In this document: positions 16,596 through 28,292 of the stretch, in pieces
How positions within the stretch are numbered: the first letter of the stretch is position 1
How the letters are laid out: each line of letters begins with the position of its first letter
Source: Agaribacillus aureus
GTDB taxonomy: Bacteria; Bacteroidota; Bacteroidia; Cytophagales; Cyclobacteriaceae
Assembly (NCBI GenBank): GCA_030442055.1
Contig: JAUJEB010000001.1
Location: 2,480,001-2,544,000, forward strand
Reading direction: 5' to 3'
Length of the DNA: 64,000 nucleotides
Notes under the pieces: model-generated
Told to the model about the DNA's origin: nothing
Databases searched by the model: none
The model's input: only the letters and a program-made list of their open reading frames with translations
Program-made: the position numbers and the translations under genes

Positions 16596-17122
16596 AGAGT
16601 AAATCCCACCCGAAATACCCAGGGACTATTATAGGGAGATCTTATTTCATCATATGAAAAATTATACAAGGCTGTAACCGCAAACCCTACACCACTGTTG
16701 CCAATCGGCTGAAAAAGGCCTCCACCCACAAAAAACCCCGGAACCCACTCTCTTCTTGTACCATCACCAAAACGCAACTCGTTTCTCAAACTCTCATACT
16801 CCGTATATAAGAAAAATTGTTCACCAAGATTATGACGTGCAAAGACCCTTCCTCCATAGATACTGGTGTTAAAATCCACGTCTCTAATGCTGATATAGCG
16901 GTAAGTGACACCTAAACCCGCAGAAAACATATTGGTAATCATATAACCGGCAAGCGGCGAGAGTTCCAAATAGGTGAACGTTCCGAACTGCATGGAGACA
17001 TTACCCCCTACATACACCCTATCAAAAAATGAAGGATTATCAGCTATATCAATTTCTTTCTGTCCGTATGCGTGAAAAGAAAGGATTGTTACTATCAGGG
17101 CAACGACAAGTTTATTTATCAT
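16592..17122 (-). CDS. Outer-membrane beta-barrel protein, uncharacterised
   Basis: 176 aa with a signal peptide (about 1-20, ending AYGQ). The rest alternates aromatic, glycine and polar residues as in small eight-stranded beta barrels (for example VYVGGNVSMQFG, YLELSPLAGYMI, WVPGFFVGGGLFQPIG), and ends in Phe-Thr-Leu, near the terminal aromatic needed for BAM recognition. Function unknown; it resembles the many OmpA/OmpX-like outer membrane proteins of Bacteroidota. Confidence 0.75.
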   Translation of the reverse strand: MINKLVVALIVTILSFHAYGQKEIDIADNPSFFDRVYVGGNVSMQFGTFTYLELSPLAGYMITNMFSAGLGVTYRYISIRDVDFNTSIYGGRVFARHNLGEQFFLYTEYESLRNELRFGDGTRREWVPGFFVGGGLFQPIGNSGVGFAVTALYNFSYDEIRSPYNSPWVFRVGFTL

Positions 17123-17199
17123 TTAATCTCAATTTACTTTCCTAACAAAACTTTATTACTCAATTATTATACAATCAAGTTAAGCTTTACCCCTAAAAC

Positions 17200-17230
17200 A
17201 AAAAAAGCTCTAAGAATAATTCCAAGAGCC
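17200..17230 (-). terminator. Rho-independent terminator after divIC
   Basis: On the minus strand GCTCT...AGAGC arms with an additional GAAT/ATTC pairing, followed directly by seven T residues. It lies 22 bases after the divIC stop codon. Confidence 0.6.
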
Positions 17231-17251
17231 AAGAAAACCTTATGGTAGAAA

Positions 17252-17542
17252 TCATTCTTCTACGATAACATAAATATCTTCTTCCTCTTTTTTCATTAAA
17301 TACTTTTCCCGTGCAAATTTTTCCAGTAGCACCTCATCGCTCATCAGCTCGGCCCTATCTTTTTCCATCTGCTTTATCTTTACAGTATAGTAGGCTTTTT
17401 CACTTTCCAGCTTTTTTAGCTTTTTTGTCAGCTGGTATTGCCTGATCAGATTGCTATCTGAAATGAACAACATAAAAATCAGAAACAAAGCACCGATGAC
17501 AAAGTAAAAGTTCTTTAGAAATCCAGGTAGTCTATTGAACAT
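17252..17542 (-). CDS. Septum formation initiator DivIC/FtsB
   Basis: 96 aa bitopic membrane protein of the DivIC/FtsB family. A short cytoplasmic N-terminus precedes one membrane span (about 12-32). A heptad-patterned coiled coil (about 37-75) follows, then an acidic tail including EKFAREKYLMKKEEEDIYVI; the F-AREKYLM-K block is the family signature. It links FtsL and FtsQ in the divisome that activates septal peptidoglycan synthesis. It is downstream of eno, a gene order common in Bacteroidota, but separated by a 260-base spacer and probably transcribed on its own. Confidence 0.85.
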   Translation of the reverse strand: MFNRLPGFLKNFYFVIGALFLIFMLFISDSNLIRQYQLTKKLKKLESEKAYYTVKIKQMEKDRAELMSDEVLLEKFAREKYLMKKEEEDIYVIVEE

Positions 17543-17723
17543 GGCTTGAAATATTTGAGGCTAATTTAAACAATAACGATGGAATTTAAAAAAAGTGTTA
17601 ACGCTCATTGAAAGGAGCACCAATATTTATACAATCCCCGCTATTTTTTTTAGTGCCGACTGCCACGCTTTATTTTGTTTCCTGAAATGGCTCACGGTAC
17701 TGCCGCCGAAAGTCATATCAAGC

Positions 17724-17754
17724 CATTCAGCTGCCGGATATCGACAGCTGAATG
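17724..17754. other. Perfect 10-bp hairpin upstream of divIC
   Basis: CATTCAGCTG (17724-17733) and CAGCTGAATG (17745-17754) are perfect complements around an 11-nt loop. The hairpin is 49 bases past the eno stop on the minus strand and lacks a T-run, so it could be a weak eno terminator, an RNA 3' stabiliser, or part of a long divIC leader. Confidence 0.4.
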
Positions 17755-17761
17755 ACGGTGG

Positions 17762-17769
17762 CAAATCTA
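17762..17769 (-). promoter_or_regulatory. Possible -7 box for divIC
   Basis: TAGATTTG on the minus strand matches TAnnTTTG exactly, followed by C. It lies 220 bases ahead of divIC, has no clear -33 partner, and would place the 10-bp hairpin at the very 5' end of the transcript. Confidence 0.3.
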
Positions 17770-17802
17770 AAATACAGATCTAATGGTTATCTATCTCCCC
17801 TA

Positions 17803-20191
<2,389 letters not shown>

Positions 20192-20260
20192 TAAAACGTA
20201 CGTAAATCTTTAGTAGGGTTAATATTTTTTGCTCTGCAAATTTGAAATATTTTTGACAAT

Positions 20261-20296
20261 AAAAAAAGGATTAAACAAATGTCTAATCCTTTTTCT
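20261..20296 (-). terminator. Terminator of the S10-spc-alpha transcript
   Basis: On the minus strand AAAAAGGATTA (20294-20284) and TAATCCTTTTTTT (20273-20261) form a stem of about 11 bp around a 10-nt loop, with the second arm running into the T-tract. It follows the rplQ stop by 18 bases and precedes carA. Confidence 0.8.
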
Positions 20297-20313
20297 TATT
20301 TTTTATGAATTTC

Positions 20314-21120
20314 TCAATTCTTGTCTTCGGTTTTTTCATCACCCCCATCGGCTTCACCTTTGTCTTCCTCAGTACTATCATCGGCCGTTTTTTCATCCTC
20401 TGTGGCTTCAGCCGAGGCCTGAGGACTATCGTCTTTGGCCTCCTCAACCACTTCCGCTGCAGGTTCCTCGTCTACTACCTCTTCCTTAGCCTCCGCTGGT
20501 TCGGCTACCTCTTCGGCTGCTTTTTCTTCAACCACCTCAGCGGTTTCAGCAGCGGCTTCTTGTACTTCTTCCGCAACTTCGGCTTCCGTTACCTCCTGCT
20601 CCTCAGCAACTACTTCCGCTACCTCAGTGGCCTCCTCCTTGGTTTCAACGGCTTCCTCCACTTGCGGTGCAGCGGCTACAGCGTCGGAACCTTTTTTGGA
20701 TTTACCACCTCTTCTGCTTCGTTTTTTAGACTTGGCTGGTTTCGCATCTTTTAACAGCAGCTCATTGTAGTCTACCAGCTCCATGATACACATCTCAGCA
20801 TTATCACCCAATCTGGTGCCGGTTTTGATAATTCTGGTATATCCGCCGGGTCTTGAAGCAATCTTTTCGGCGACCTCGTCGAATAAAATTTTTATAGACT
20901 CTTTATCATTGAGGTAAGAAAACACCACGCGTCTTGAATGTGTGGTATCACTTTTTGCCTTGGTCAATAAAGGTTCAATATACTTCCTTAATTCTTTGGC
21001 CCTGGCTACAGTGGTTGATATTCTCTTATTCAATATCAGGGAAGACGCCATGTTCGACAGCATAGCTTTCCGGTGCGATGATGTTCTTCCTAAATGATTA
21101 ATCTTTTTCCCATGTCTCAT
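20314..21120 (-). CDS. rplQ: Ribosomal protein bL17 with long acidic C-terminal tail
   Basis: 268 aa. Residues 1-123 are a complete bL17 ([20 protein letters not shown] start), which sits near the exit tunnel of the 50S subunit. A strongly basic linker (about 124-144) is followed by a tail of about 120 residues made almost only of Glu, Ala, Val and Asp (145-268), with VEEA/VAEE-like repeats and a final acidic Asp/Glu/Lys stretch. Most bL17 proteins end near residue 120-160. The tail is probably disordered and solvent-exposed. It is the last gene of the supercluster, 3 bases after rpoA, with a terminator behind it. Confidence 0.95.
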   Translation of the reverse strand: MRHGKKINHLGRTSSHRKAMLSNMASSLILNKRISTTVARAKELRKYIEPLLTKAKSDTTHSRRVVFSYLNDKESIKILFDEVAEKIASRPGGYTRIIKTGTRLGDNAEMCIMELVDYNELLLKDAKPAKSKKRSRRGGKSKKGSDAVAAAPQVEEAVETKEEATEVAEVVAEEQEVTEAEVAEEVQEAAAETAEVVEEKAAEEVAEPAEAKEEVVDEEPAAEVVEEAKDDSPQASAEATEDEKTADDSTEEDKGEADGGDEKTEDKN

Positions 21121-21123
21121 TTT

Positions 21124-22113
21124 CTAGTCCTCCTCAAGTTTATACTTAGACAGATCCATGCCAAAGGTCAGGTTTTTTTCAGCGATCAGTTGTTCTAATT
21201 CCGCTAGTGATTTCTTACCGAAATTCCTAAATTTCATCATGTCAGAGATTTCCAGCTGAGCCAGGTCACCTAAAGTCCTTACGTCGGCAGCTTTCAGACA
21301 ATTATAAGCTCTTACGGAAAGGTCCAGATCATTGAGCGGGGTTTTCAACAGTTTTCTCATATGTAGCATTTCTTCATCAACCGCGTCCGGCTCTCCCATA
21401 TCGGCTGTCTCAAGAATCATATTCTGATCTGAGAACAACATGAAATGCTGGATCAAAATATTCGCCGCTCCTTTTAGTGCATTTTCCGGATGAACAGATC
21501 CATCTGTTTCAATATCTACAATTAATTTTTCGTAATCCGTTTTTTGTTCAACCCTGGTATTTTCAACGCTATACTTTACATTTTTGATGGGCGTAAAGAT
21601 GGCATCCACAGGAATAAAACCAAACACCTGTTCTGACGGTCTGTTCTCTTCCGCAGGCAGGTATCCTCTTCCTTTTTCCACCACCAATTCCAATTCCAGC
21701 TCGGTTGACTCATCTAATGAACAAATAACCAACTCAGGATTTAAGACTTCAAATGAAGAAGTAAATTCAGAGATGTCACCAGCGGTTAGTTCCTTCTTGT
21801 TTTTTACGGAAATAGAGATTTTGCTGTCGGCTACTTCCGAGATTTTTCTGAATCTTACCATTTTTAAATTCAGAATAACTTCAGATACATCCTCGACCAC
21901 ACCTTCGATGGTGGAAAACTCATGCAATACACCCGGGATTTTGATTCCGGTGATTGCATATCCCTCCAATGAAGAAAGCAAAATCCTTCTCAACGCATTA
22001 CCAATGGTCACCCCGTATCCTCTTTCGAGGGGTTTAAAGGTAAAAAGACCATGAAAATCATCTGCCTTTTCCATCACCACCTTTTCGGGCATTTGAAATG
22101 CTAGTATAGACAT
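21124..22113 (-). CDS. rpoA: RNA polymerase alpha subunit
   Basis: 329 aa. The N-terminal dimerisation domain (about 1-230) has [20 protein letters not shown] and [17 protein letters not shown] blocks that seat beta and beta-prime. The C-terminal domain (about 250-320) contains [14 protein letters not shown] and [15 protein letters not shown] for binding UP elements and activators. It sits between rpsD and rplQ, the standard alpha-operon place. Confidence 0.98.
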   Translation of the reverse strand: MSILAFQMPEKVVMEKADDFHGLFTFKPLERGYGVTIGNALRRILLSSLEGYAITGIKIPGVLHEFSTIEGVVEDVSEVILNLKMVRFRKISEVADSKISISVKNKKELTAGDISEFTSSFEVLNPELVICSLDESTELELELVVEKGRGYLPAEENRPSEQVFGFIPVDAIFTPIKNVKYSVENTRVEQKTDYEKLIVDIETDGSVHPENALKGAANILIQHFMLFSDQNMILETADMGEPDAVDEEMLHMRKLLKTPLNDLDLSVRAYNCLKAADVRTLGDLAQLEISDMMKFRNFGKKSLAELEQLIAEKNLTFGMDLSKYKLEED

Positions 22114-22200
22114 ATTTGTTTCTTATTTAAATTTGATATTAACCAGGCACTGCAAAAATTACAATTCCCCGTTATTTTAATTAAGTTAAACTCGAGATTA

Positions 22201-22806
22201 TTATTTAGAATAAAGTTCTACGATAAGTTGCTCCTGAATATTTTCGGGGATATCCTCCCGCTCAGGCAAACTTACAAACTTCCCGGCCATCTCAGTACCA
22301 TCCCACTCCAACCAGGGGAACTTCCGGTTTGCTCTTCCTACCAGACTGTCTGTGATGACCTCCAAGGACTTGGATTTTTCCCTGACACCAATTATGTCAC
22401 CTGGCTTTAATGTATAAGAAGAGATATTAACAATTTTACCGTTAACCTGTATATGTTTGTGTAGTACTAACTGTCGTGCTCCCCTTCTGGTTGGCGCTAT
22501 GCCCAATCTAAATACGGTGTTATCCAATCTGGACTCCAGCAGTTGCAACAGTACTACCCCAGTAATTCCACCTTTTCTACTGGCTTTGTTAAATAAATTT
22601 GAAAACTGCTTTTCCAGTACACCATAAGTGTATTTAGCTTTCTGCTTGGCATTCAGCTGCAATGCATATTCAGATTGCTTTCTTCGTCTTCCCTTGCCGT
22701 GTTGTCCGGGAGGATAACTTTTCTTTTGAACAGCCTTACTTGGACCAAAAATCGGATCATTAAATCTTCTGGCTACTTTTGCCTTCGGACCTGTATATCT
22801 TGCCAT
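22201..22806 (-). CDS. rpsD: Ribosomal protein uS4
   Basis: 201 aa from the ATG at 22806. The open frame extends 14 codons further upstream, but [15 protein letters not shown] is the conserved N-terminus. The S4 RNA-binding domain (about residues 91-155) includes [25 protein letters not shown]. No zinc cysteine cluster at the N-terminus. It is a primary 16S-binding protein and, in other bacteria, an autoregulator of its operon. It lies 54 bases after rpsK and 87 before rpoA. Confidence 0.97.
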   Translation of the reverse strand: MARYTGPKAKVARRFNDPIFGPSKAVQKKSYPPGQHGKGRRRKQSEYALQLNAKQKAKYTYGVLEKQFSNLFNKASRKGGITGVVLLQLLESRLDNTVFRLGIAPTRRGARQLVLHKHIQVNGKIVNISSYTLKPGDIIGVREKSKSLEVITDSLVGRANRKFPWLEWDGTEMAGKFVSLPEREDIPENIQEQLIVELYSK

Positions 22807-22860
22807 TTTATAATATCGTTTTAAAGGTAATGTCTGGCGGGCAGACATTAATTTTTTTAT

Positions 22861-23253
22861 CTAAACTCTTCTTCTTTTCGGCGGACGACATCCATTGTGA
22901 GGTAATGGCGTAACATCCTTTATCGCTGTCACCTCAATGCCGGTATTCTGAATGGTTCTAATAGCTGATTCTCTTCCTGCACCAGGGCCTTTCACATATA
23001 CCTCAACTTTTCTTAAGCCAAGATCATGAGCGGCTTGCGCACAGTCAGCGGCCGCCATTTGCGCTGCATAGGGCGTATTTTTTTTAGAACCTTTAAAGCC
23101 CATCTTACCAGCCGACGCCCAGGAAATTACCTGTCCCTGCGCATTCGTCATTGATATAATGATGTTATTAAAAGTTGCCTTGATATGTGCCTGACCAATT
23201 GGTTCAACCACCACAACTCTTTTTTTACTTTTATCTTTACGCTTTTGAGCCAT
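22861..23253 (-). CDS. rpsK: Ribosomal protein uS11
   Basis: 130 aa. Contains the uS11 blocks [39 protein letters not shown] and the C-terminal [13 protein letters not shown]. Part of the 30S platform beside the mRNA exit. The 79-base spacer in front of it, after rpsM, can fold (see the entry at 23278). Confidence 0.97.
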   Translation of the reverse strand: MAQKRKDKSKKRVVVVEPIGQAHIKATFNNIIISMTNAQGQVISWASAGKMGFKGSKKNTPYAAQMAAADCAQAAHDLGLRKVEVYVKGPGAGRESAIRTIQNTGIEVTAIKDVTPLPHNGCRPPKRRRV

Positions 23254-23277
23254 TTGTATTAATTATTTACTAAGTGC

Positions 23278-23323
23278 TCCGAACAAGGAAGTTACCCCTA
23301 AGAGGTTTACTTCAGCTAGCGGA
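23278..23323 (-). other. Structured rpsM-rpsK spacer
   Basis: On the minus strand a nested hairpin: outer TCCG/CGGA, middle GAAGT/ACTTC and inner ACCTC/GGGGT with a three-base TTA loop. It fills most of the spacer between rpsM and rpsK, unusually long for this cluster. It could be a ribosomal-protein binding site controlling the alpha operon. Confidence 0.45.
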
Positions 23324-23332
23324 ACATTTAAG

Positions 23333-23710
23333 TTATTTAGTAGCTTTCTTTTTGTTAGCAACAGTTTTTCGCTTACCTTTTCTGGTACGGGCGTTGTTTT
23401 TAGTTTTTTGGCCCCTTACCGGCAGCCCCTTCCTGTGTCTCAGCCCCCTGTAACAGCCAATATCCAGCAATCTTTTGATACTAAGCTGGATTTCCGATTT
23501 AAGCACACCCTCTACCTTAAACTCTTCGGAAATAACTGACCTTACCTTGTTAGACTCATCATCAGACCAGTCATCAACCTTTTTATCATAATCGATCCCG
23601 GCTTTTGTGAGGATTTTCTGAGCAGAACTTCTCCCAATACCGAATATATAGGTAAGTGCAATTTCTCCTCGTTTGTTTCCTGGAATATCTACTCCTGAAA
23701 TTCTAGCCAT
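23333..23710 (-). CDS. rpsM: Ribosomal protein uS13
   Basis: 125 aa, a head protein of the 30S subunit contacting the P-site tRNA and 50S bridge B1. [25 protein letters not shown] at the start and [15 protein letters not shown] with a basic tail at the end are diagnostic. Follows rpmJ after 56 bases. Confidence 0.97.
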   Translation of the reverse strand: MARISGVDIPGNKRGEIALTYIFGIGRSSAQKILTKAGIDYDKKVDDWSDDESNKVRSVISEEFKVEGVLKSEIQLSIKRLLDIGCYRGLRHRKGLPVRGQKTKNNARTRKGKRKTVANKKKATK

Positions 23711-23766
23711 ATTATTTAATATCTACAGTAATTATATTCTCGCTATTGATTGATACTATTACAAAA

Positions 23767-23883
23767 TTATCCTTGTCTTTGCTTAAACCTGGGATTCTTT
23801 TTGTTAATGACATAAACCTTTCCTTTTCTTCGGATGATTTTGCAGTCATTACTTCGCTTTTTAACAGACGCTTTGACTTTCAT
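23767..23883 (-). CDS. rpmJ: Ribosomal protein bL36
   Basis: 38 aa, read directly: begins [15 protein letters not shown] and ends NPRFKQRQG. The place between infA (5 bases upstream) and rpsM is the conserved one. Only one of the four zinc ligands of zinc-binding bL36 remains (Cys14), so this is the zinc-free (C-minus) form. Confidence 0.95.
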   Translation of the reverse strand: MKVKASVKKRSNDCKIIRRKGKVYVINKKNPRFKQRQG

Positions 23884-23888
23884 GACAA

Positions 23889-24107
23889 TTATTTATATCT
23901 ATATACAATTCTTCCTTTGCTTAAATCATAAGGTGACATTTCAAGCTTTACTTTGTCACCAGGTAATATCTTAATATAGTGCATTCTCATTTTTCCGGAA
24001 ATATGTGCAATTACCCGATGCCCATTCTGCAATTCTACCCGAAACATTGCATTTGATAATGCCTCCACAATGGTTCCGTCTTGCTCAATAGATGCTTGTT
24101 TTGCCAT
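23889..24107 (-). CDS. infA: Translation initiation factor IF-1
   Basis: 72 aa, the standard length, a single OB fold that binds the 30S A site. [22 protein letters not shown] and [19 protein letters not shown] are the family blocks. One base separates it from map. Confidence 0.97.
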   Translation of the reverse strand: MAKQASIEQDGTIVEALSNAMFRVELQNGHRVIAHISGKMRMHYIKILPGDKVKLEMSPYDLSKGRIVYRYK

Positions 24108-24108
24108 A

Positions 24109-24882
24109 TTAAAAATTAAAAACTTCTTCTATATATTTATGTGTCGTCAGAATTTCAGTTCTATCACTAAAAATCGCGACAGTATGTTCAAAATGCGCCG
24201 AAGGTTTTCGATCCTTGGTTCTAATGGTCCAGCCATCAGCTTCCTGCACTACATTTCTTTGTCCCAAATTTACCATTGGCTCAATGGCAATGACCAACCC
24301 GCTTTGGAGTTTGGTCCCTTTCCCTCTTTTACCGAAATTTGGCACCTCGGGTGACTCGTGAAGATCTCTTCCCAACCCATGCCCCACTAATTCTCTCACC
24401 ACGGAATATCCCTCTGCTTCAACAAGGTTTTGAATTGAAAATCCAATATCGCCTATTCGCTGACCGCATCTGGCATTTTCAATGCCTACATAGAGTGATT
24501 TCTTAGTTACCTTCAGCAAATTAAGCACCTCATTGTTAACCTCACCGATAGGGTAGGTATACGCTGAGTCGCTATGAAAACCATTAAAAAGAACGCCGCA
24601 GTCAATTGAAATTATATCTCCTTCAACCAACTGATAGTCACCTGGAAATCCATGAACAACATTTTCATTCACAGAAATACAAAGTGTATAGGGAAAACCG
24701 TTATAACCTTTAAAGGAAGATTTTCCTCCGTGGTCCATTATAAATTCCTCTGCAATTTTATCAAGGTCTTTGGTTTTTACACCCGGCTTAATGAACCTGG
24801 CCACTTCACCGTGTGCTTTTCCCAATATCTGGGCACCCTCCCTAATAATATCTACTTCACCTTCCGTTTTATAATGGATCAT
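24109..24882 (-). CDS. map: Methionine aminopeptidase type I
   Basis: 257 aa. Removes the initiator methionine from new proteins. The pita-bread fold metal ligands are visible: Asp in [19 protein letters not shown] (two), His in [13 protein letters not shown], Glu in AIEPMV and Glu in HFEHTVAI. No N-terminal zinc-finger extension. It lies between secY and infA as in many Bacteroidota and Firmicutes; adk, often found here elsewhere, is absent. Confidence 0.97.
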   Translation of the reverse strand: MIHYKTEGEVDIIREGAQILGKAHGEVARFIKPGVKTKDLDKIAEEFIMDHGGKSSFKGYNGFPYTLCISVNENVVHGFPGDYQLVEGDIISIDCGVLFNGFHSDSAYTYPIGEVNNEVLNLLKVTKKSLYVGIENARCGQRIGDIGFSIQNLVEAEGYSVVRELVGHGLGRDLHESPEVPNFGKRGKGTKLQSGLVIAIEPMVNLGQRNVVQEADGWTIRTKDRKPSAHFEHTVAIFSDRTEILTTHKYIEEVFNF

Positions 24883-24888
24883 TACTCG

Positions 24889-26202
24889 TTACGCCACCGC
24901 AGCATTTTGAGACCTGCCTTTTATTTTACCGGACTTCATCATGCCTTCGTAATGTCTCATCAACAGATAACTTTCAATCTGCTGCAATGTATCCAAAATC
25001 ACACCTACCATAATTAGCAAAGAGGTTCCACCATAGAATTGTGAAAATCCCTGACTAACACCGGCCAAAGTAGCAAACGCAGGTAGGATCGCAACAATTG
25101 CCAGGAAAAAAGAGCCAGGCAATGTTATTTTGGATAATATGTTATCTATAAATTCAGATGTTGGTTTTCCTGGCTTTATACCCGGAATAAATCCACCATT
25201 CCGTTTCATGTCATCCGCAATCTGGTTCGGATTAACCGTGATTGCCGTATAGAAGAAAGTAAACAGAATTATCATGATCGCAAAAACCAAATTGTATTGC
25301 CATGACAAAATATTACTGAATGTACTTCCGATATAAACCGCCAAGTCGCTGGTATCAGACCAGATGCTGGCGATCATGGCAGGTAAAAACATTAATGACT
25401 GTGCAAAGATTATGGGCATTACACCGGAGGAATTAACCTTCAGCGGAATGTATTGCCGTTGACCGCCATAAACCTTTTTACCTACTACCTGTTTGGCATA
25501 TTGCACCGGAACACGTCTGGTGGCTTGTGTAAGCATTACAACACCCATCACTACGAAATACAATGCCAGTATTTCTATGATGAACAGCAATGCTCCGCTC
25601 ATTCCTTTGGCCGAAGCTTCGAAAACCAGTTCACCGGGCAGCCTCGCAATAATACCGATCATAATAAGCATGGAAATACCGTTGCCAATGCCTTTATCTG
25701 TAATTTTCTCTCCCAGCCACATACAGAAAATTGTTCCGGCAGTCAGAATGATCATCGCGGCAATTCTAAACAATGCGGGATCAATAATAATGGCTTCCGC
25801 CGGGATAGTTGCGGCCAGGTAACCGGTACCTTGCGCCAGTGTAATAACAATCGTTAATACCCGGGTTATTTGCGTAATCTTCTTCCTTCCCGACTCTCCT
25901 TCCTTTTGCATTTTCTGGAAATACGGTACCGCTACTGTCAGCAACTGAAGTACGATAGAAGCGGAAATATAGGGCATTATCCCCAATGCGAATATTGACG
26001 CCCGGCTAAACGCACCACCTAAGAAAACATCCAATAACCCAAAAATACCTTGTGCCTCTCCCAGCTGGCTGGAATCCACACCAGGTAGAACTACATAGGA
26101 TCCCAATCTGAAAATCAGGAGAAATCCCAGGGTATTAATAATTCTTACCCTTAGTTCCTCAATGGCAAATATGTTCTTTATGGTGGTTATAAATCGCTTC
26201 AT
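24889..26202 (-). CDS. secY: Protein translocase subunit SecY
   Basis: 437 aa with ten membrane spans, the channel of the Sec translocon that works with SecE (gene at 50222) and SecA. The plug and lateral gate region follows VVLPGVDSS; loop motif AQGTGYLAA and the C-terminal PGIKPGKPTSEFI block are typical. It sits 3 bases behind rplO in the spc operon. Confidence 0.98.
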   Translation of the reverse strand: MKRFITTIKNIFAIEELRVRIINTLGFLLIFRLGSYVVLPGVDSSQLGEAQGIFGLLDVFLGGAFSRASIFALGIMPYISASIVLQLLTVAVPYFQKMQKEGESGRKKITQITRVLTIVITLAQGTGYLAATIPAEAIIIDPALFRIAAMIILTAGTIFCMWLGEKITDKGIGNGISMLIMIGIIARLPGELVFEASAKGMSGALLFIIEILALYFVVMGVVMLTQATRRVPVQYAKQVVGKKVYGGQRQYIPLKVNSSGVMPIIFAQSLMFLPAMIASIWSDTSDLAVYIGSTFSNILSWQYNLVFAIMIILFTFFYTAITVNPNQIADDMKRNGGFIPGIKPGKPTSEFIDNILSKITLPGSFFLAIVAILPAFATLAGVSQGFSQFYGGTSLLIMVGVILDTLQQIESYLLMRHYEGMMKSGKIKGRSQNAAVA

Positions 26203-26205
26203 GTA

Positions 26206-26652
26206 TTAAAGGGTTGTTGCTTTTCCTCCTGCCTTTTCTATGGCTGCTACTGCCGAGGCCGAGAAAGCATGCGCAGTAATGTCAACTTTTGATTTCAATT
26301 CTCCTCTTCCCAGTATTTTAATCAAATCCTTCTTGCCAGCCATCCCATGTACTCTCAAAAACTCCACATCAATTGCGGCAGTTTTAAATTTTTCAGCGAC
26401 TTCCTGAATAGCATCCAGGTTAATAGGCTTATATGCTACTCTGTTGGGGCTTCTAAATCCAAATTTAGGCACCCTTCGTTGCAGTGGCATCTGACCACCT
26501 TCAAAACCTAGTTTCTGGCTATATCCGGATCTGGATTTCGCGCCTTTATGTCCTCTTGCAGCAGTCCCACCTTTTCCTGAACCTTGTCCCCGGCCAATTC
26601 TTTTTCCTTTTTTTACGGAACCAGCTGCTGGCTTTAAAGTATTTAATCTCAT
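26206..26652 (-). CDS. rplO: Ribosomal protein uL15
   Basis: 148 aa. Gly/Arg/Lys-rich N-terminus (KKGKRIGRGQGSGKGGTAARG), then GFEGGQMPLQRRVPKFGF and a globular C-terminal domain. A 50S assembly protein. Four bases from rpmD. Confidence 0.97.
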   Translation of the reverse strand: MRLNTLKPAAGSVKKGKRIGRGQGSGKGGTAARGHKGAKSRSGYSQKLGFEGGQMPLQRRVPKFGFRSPNRVAYKPINLDAIQEVAEKFKTAAIDVEFLRVHGMAGKKDLIKILGRGELKSKVDITAHAFSASAVAAIEKAGGKATTL

Positions 26653-26656
26653 CTTT

Positions 26657-26836
26657 TTATAATTCCGTTACAGTAACCAAATGGTTCACTTTGTTAATCA
26701 TTCCAGCAATCTGTGGGGTTTTCTCAACCTCCACACTTCTATTGATTTTTCCCAGCCCCAAAGCCTTAATGGTCAGCTTTTGTCTTTTGGGTCTTTTGAT
26801 TACACTCCGTGTCTGAGTAATTCTAACCTTTGCCAT
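26657..26836 (-). CDS. rpmD: Ribosomal protein uL30
   Basis: 59 aa, read directly: begins [20 protein letters not shown], includes [13 protein letters not shown], and ends NHLVTVTEL. Conserved position between rpsE and rplO, four bases from each. A small protein missed by a 60-residue cut-off. Confidence 0.96.
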   Translation of the reverse strand: MAKVRITQTRSVIKRPKRQKLTIKALGLGKINRSVEVEKTPQIAGMINKVNHLVTVTEL

Positions 26837-26840
26837 TTTC

Positions 26841-27359
26841 TTATCCGTTAAAAACCTTAGTCAACGCAACGCCTCGATGTTGCGCCACCGTGTAAGCATC
26901 TCTCATACGGGTTAAAGCATCAAATGTAGCCTTTACCACGTTGTGGGGGTTCGAAGACCCTTTTGATTTTGCCAATACATCTTTTATACCTGCACTTTCC
27001 AATACGGCACGCATCGCACCGCCGGCTATTACTCCGGTACCAGGTGCAGCCGGTTTAATTAAAACCAGTCCGCCTCCATATTTACCTATCTCCAGATGTG
27101 GCACGGTGCCGTGTAATACGGGGACCTTCATCAAATTTTTCTTGGCATCATCAATACCCTTGGTAATCGCATTAGTGACTTCATTGGCTTTGCCCAACCC
27201 GTAACCTATTACACCATTCAAATCACCCACAACTACGATGGCTGAGAAGCTAAACCTTCTACCACCTTTTACTACTTTTGCCACTCTTTTGATAGCCACG
27301 ACCCTTTCTTTGAGGTCAATTTCGCTAGCTTTTACTGATCGTATATTTGTTTGCGACAT
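26841..27359 (-). CDS. rpsE: Ribosomal protein uS5
   Basis: 172 aa, involved in decoding accuracy and mRNA entry. Double-stranded-RNA-like N-terminal domain with [22 protein letters not shown], then [10 protein letters not shown] and a C-terminal domain with [19 protein letters not shown]. The loop residues linked to spectinomycin resistance (VKGGRR) look wild type. Confidence 0.97.
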   Translation of the reverse strand: MSQTNIRSVKASEIDLKERVVAIKRVAKVVKGGRRFSFSAIVVVGDLNGVIGYGLGKANEVTNAITKGIDDAKKNLMKVPVLHGTVPHLEIGKYGGGLVLIKPAAPGTGVIAGGAMRAVLESAGIKDVLAKSKGSSNPHNVVKATFDALTRMRDAYTVAQHRGVALTKVFNG

Positions 27360-27364
27360 AATAA

Positions 27365-27718
27365 TTAAAATTTAAGCCCGCCTTCTCTGGCACCTTCCGC
27401 CAACGCTTTTACTTTTCCGTGGTATTGATAACCACTTCTATCAAATACAACTTTTTCGATGCCACTTGCTTTGGCTCTTTCGGCTAAGCTGAGACCTACT
27501 TTCTTGGAGTCGTCTATGTTAATATTTTTCTTGTCCTTAGACAATTCTACAGAAGATGCTTGTGTCAGTGTATGTCCCTTGGTATCATCAATCAGCTGTG
27601 CGTAAATAGCCGTATTGCTTTTATATACCGATAAGCGTGGGTTATCAGGAGTACCACTGATCTTTTTGCGTATGCTTCTTCTTATTCTTAATCTTCGTTG
27701 ATCTTTTGATATAGCCAT
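27365..27718 (-). CDS. rplR: Ribosomal protein uL18
   Basis: 117 aa, the 5S rRNA binding protein. [21 protein letters not shown] at the start and [22 protein letters not shown] at the end are family blocks. Confidence 0.97.
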   Translation of the reverse strand: MAISKDQRRLRIRRSIRKKISGTPDNPRLSVYKSNTAIYAQLIDDTKGHTLTQASSVELSKDKKNINIDDSKKVGLSLAERAKASGIEKVVFDRSGYQYHGKVKALAEGAREGGLKF

Positions 27719-27725
27719 CTACCTA

Positions 27726-28280
27726 TTATTTAGCAGCAGTTTTACCTGCTTTTCTTCGAATCTGTTCACCAACAAATCTAATACCTTTCCCTTTATAGGG
27801 CTCAACTTTTCTCAACGACCTTAATTTCGCCGCTACCTCGCCAATCAATTCCTTGTCGATACCCTCAAAAGTCACTCTGGGACTCTTACCTTTATCTGTT
27901 TTTGCACTGACTTTTAATTCTTTAGGAACCATAAAGAATATACTGTGCGAATAGCCAAGGCTCAACTCCAGTACGTTACCCTGCTCTGAGGCTTTATAGC
28001 CAACCCCAACCAACTCCAATTCTTTTTTATAACCTTCGGTAACACCCACAACCATATTGTTGATAAGTGCGCGATAAAGTCCATGCAACGACTTGTGTCG
28101 CTTTTGTTCCGTGGGTCTTTCCAGGGTCAGCACGCCATCGGCGATATTTATCTTTATCTCGGGGTCAATTGACCTTGATAATTCGCCCTTAGGACCTTTT
28201 ACAGTAACCACGTTGTCAGAATTCACGTCTACCGTTACTCCTTCGGCTATTGTTATGGGTTTTTTACCTATTCGTGACAT
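27726..28280 (-). CDS. rplF: Ribosomal protein uL6
   Basis: 184 aa, two tandem uL6 domains. N-terminal MSRIGKKPITI, mid-protein VGVTEGYKKELELVGVGYKA and C-terminal EPYKGKGIRF near the factor-binding site. Twelve bases after rpsH. Confidence 0.97.
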   Translation of the reverse strand: MSRIGKKPITIAEGVTVDVNSDNVVTVKGPKGELSRSIDPEIKINIADGVLTLERPTEQKRHKSLHGLYRALINNMVVGVTEGYKKELELVGVGYKASEQGNVLELSLGYSHSIFFMVPKELKVSAKTDKGKSPRVTFEGIDKELIGEVAAKLRSLRKVEPYKGKGIRFVGEQIRRKAGKTAAK

Positions 28281-28292
28281 TTCTTTATTATA

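Noticed and set aside
20435-20770. Ser/Thr/Ala-rich open frame on the plus strand
   Set aside because: It is the antisense reading of the repetitive acidic rplQ tail; composition is forced by the GAA/GCA-rich codons opposite.
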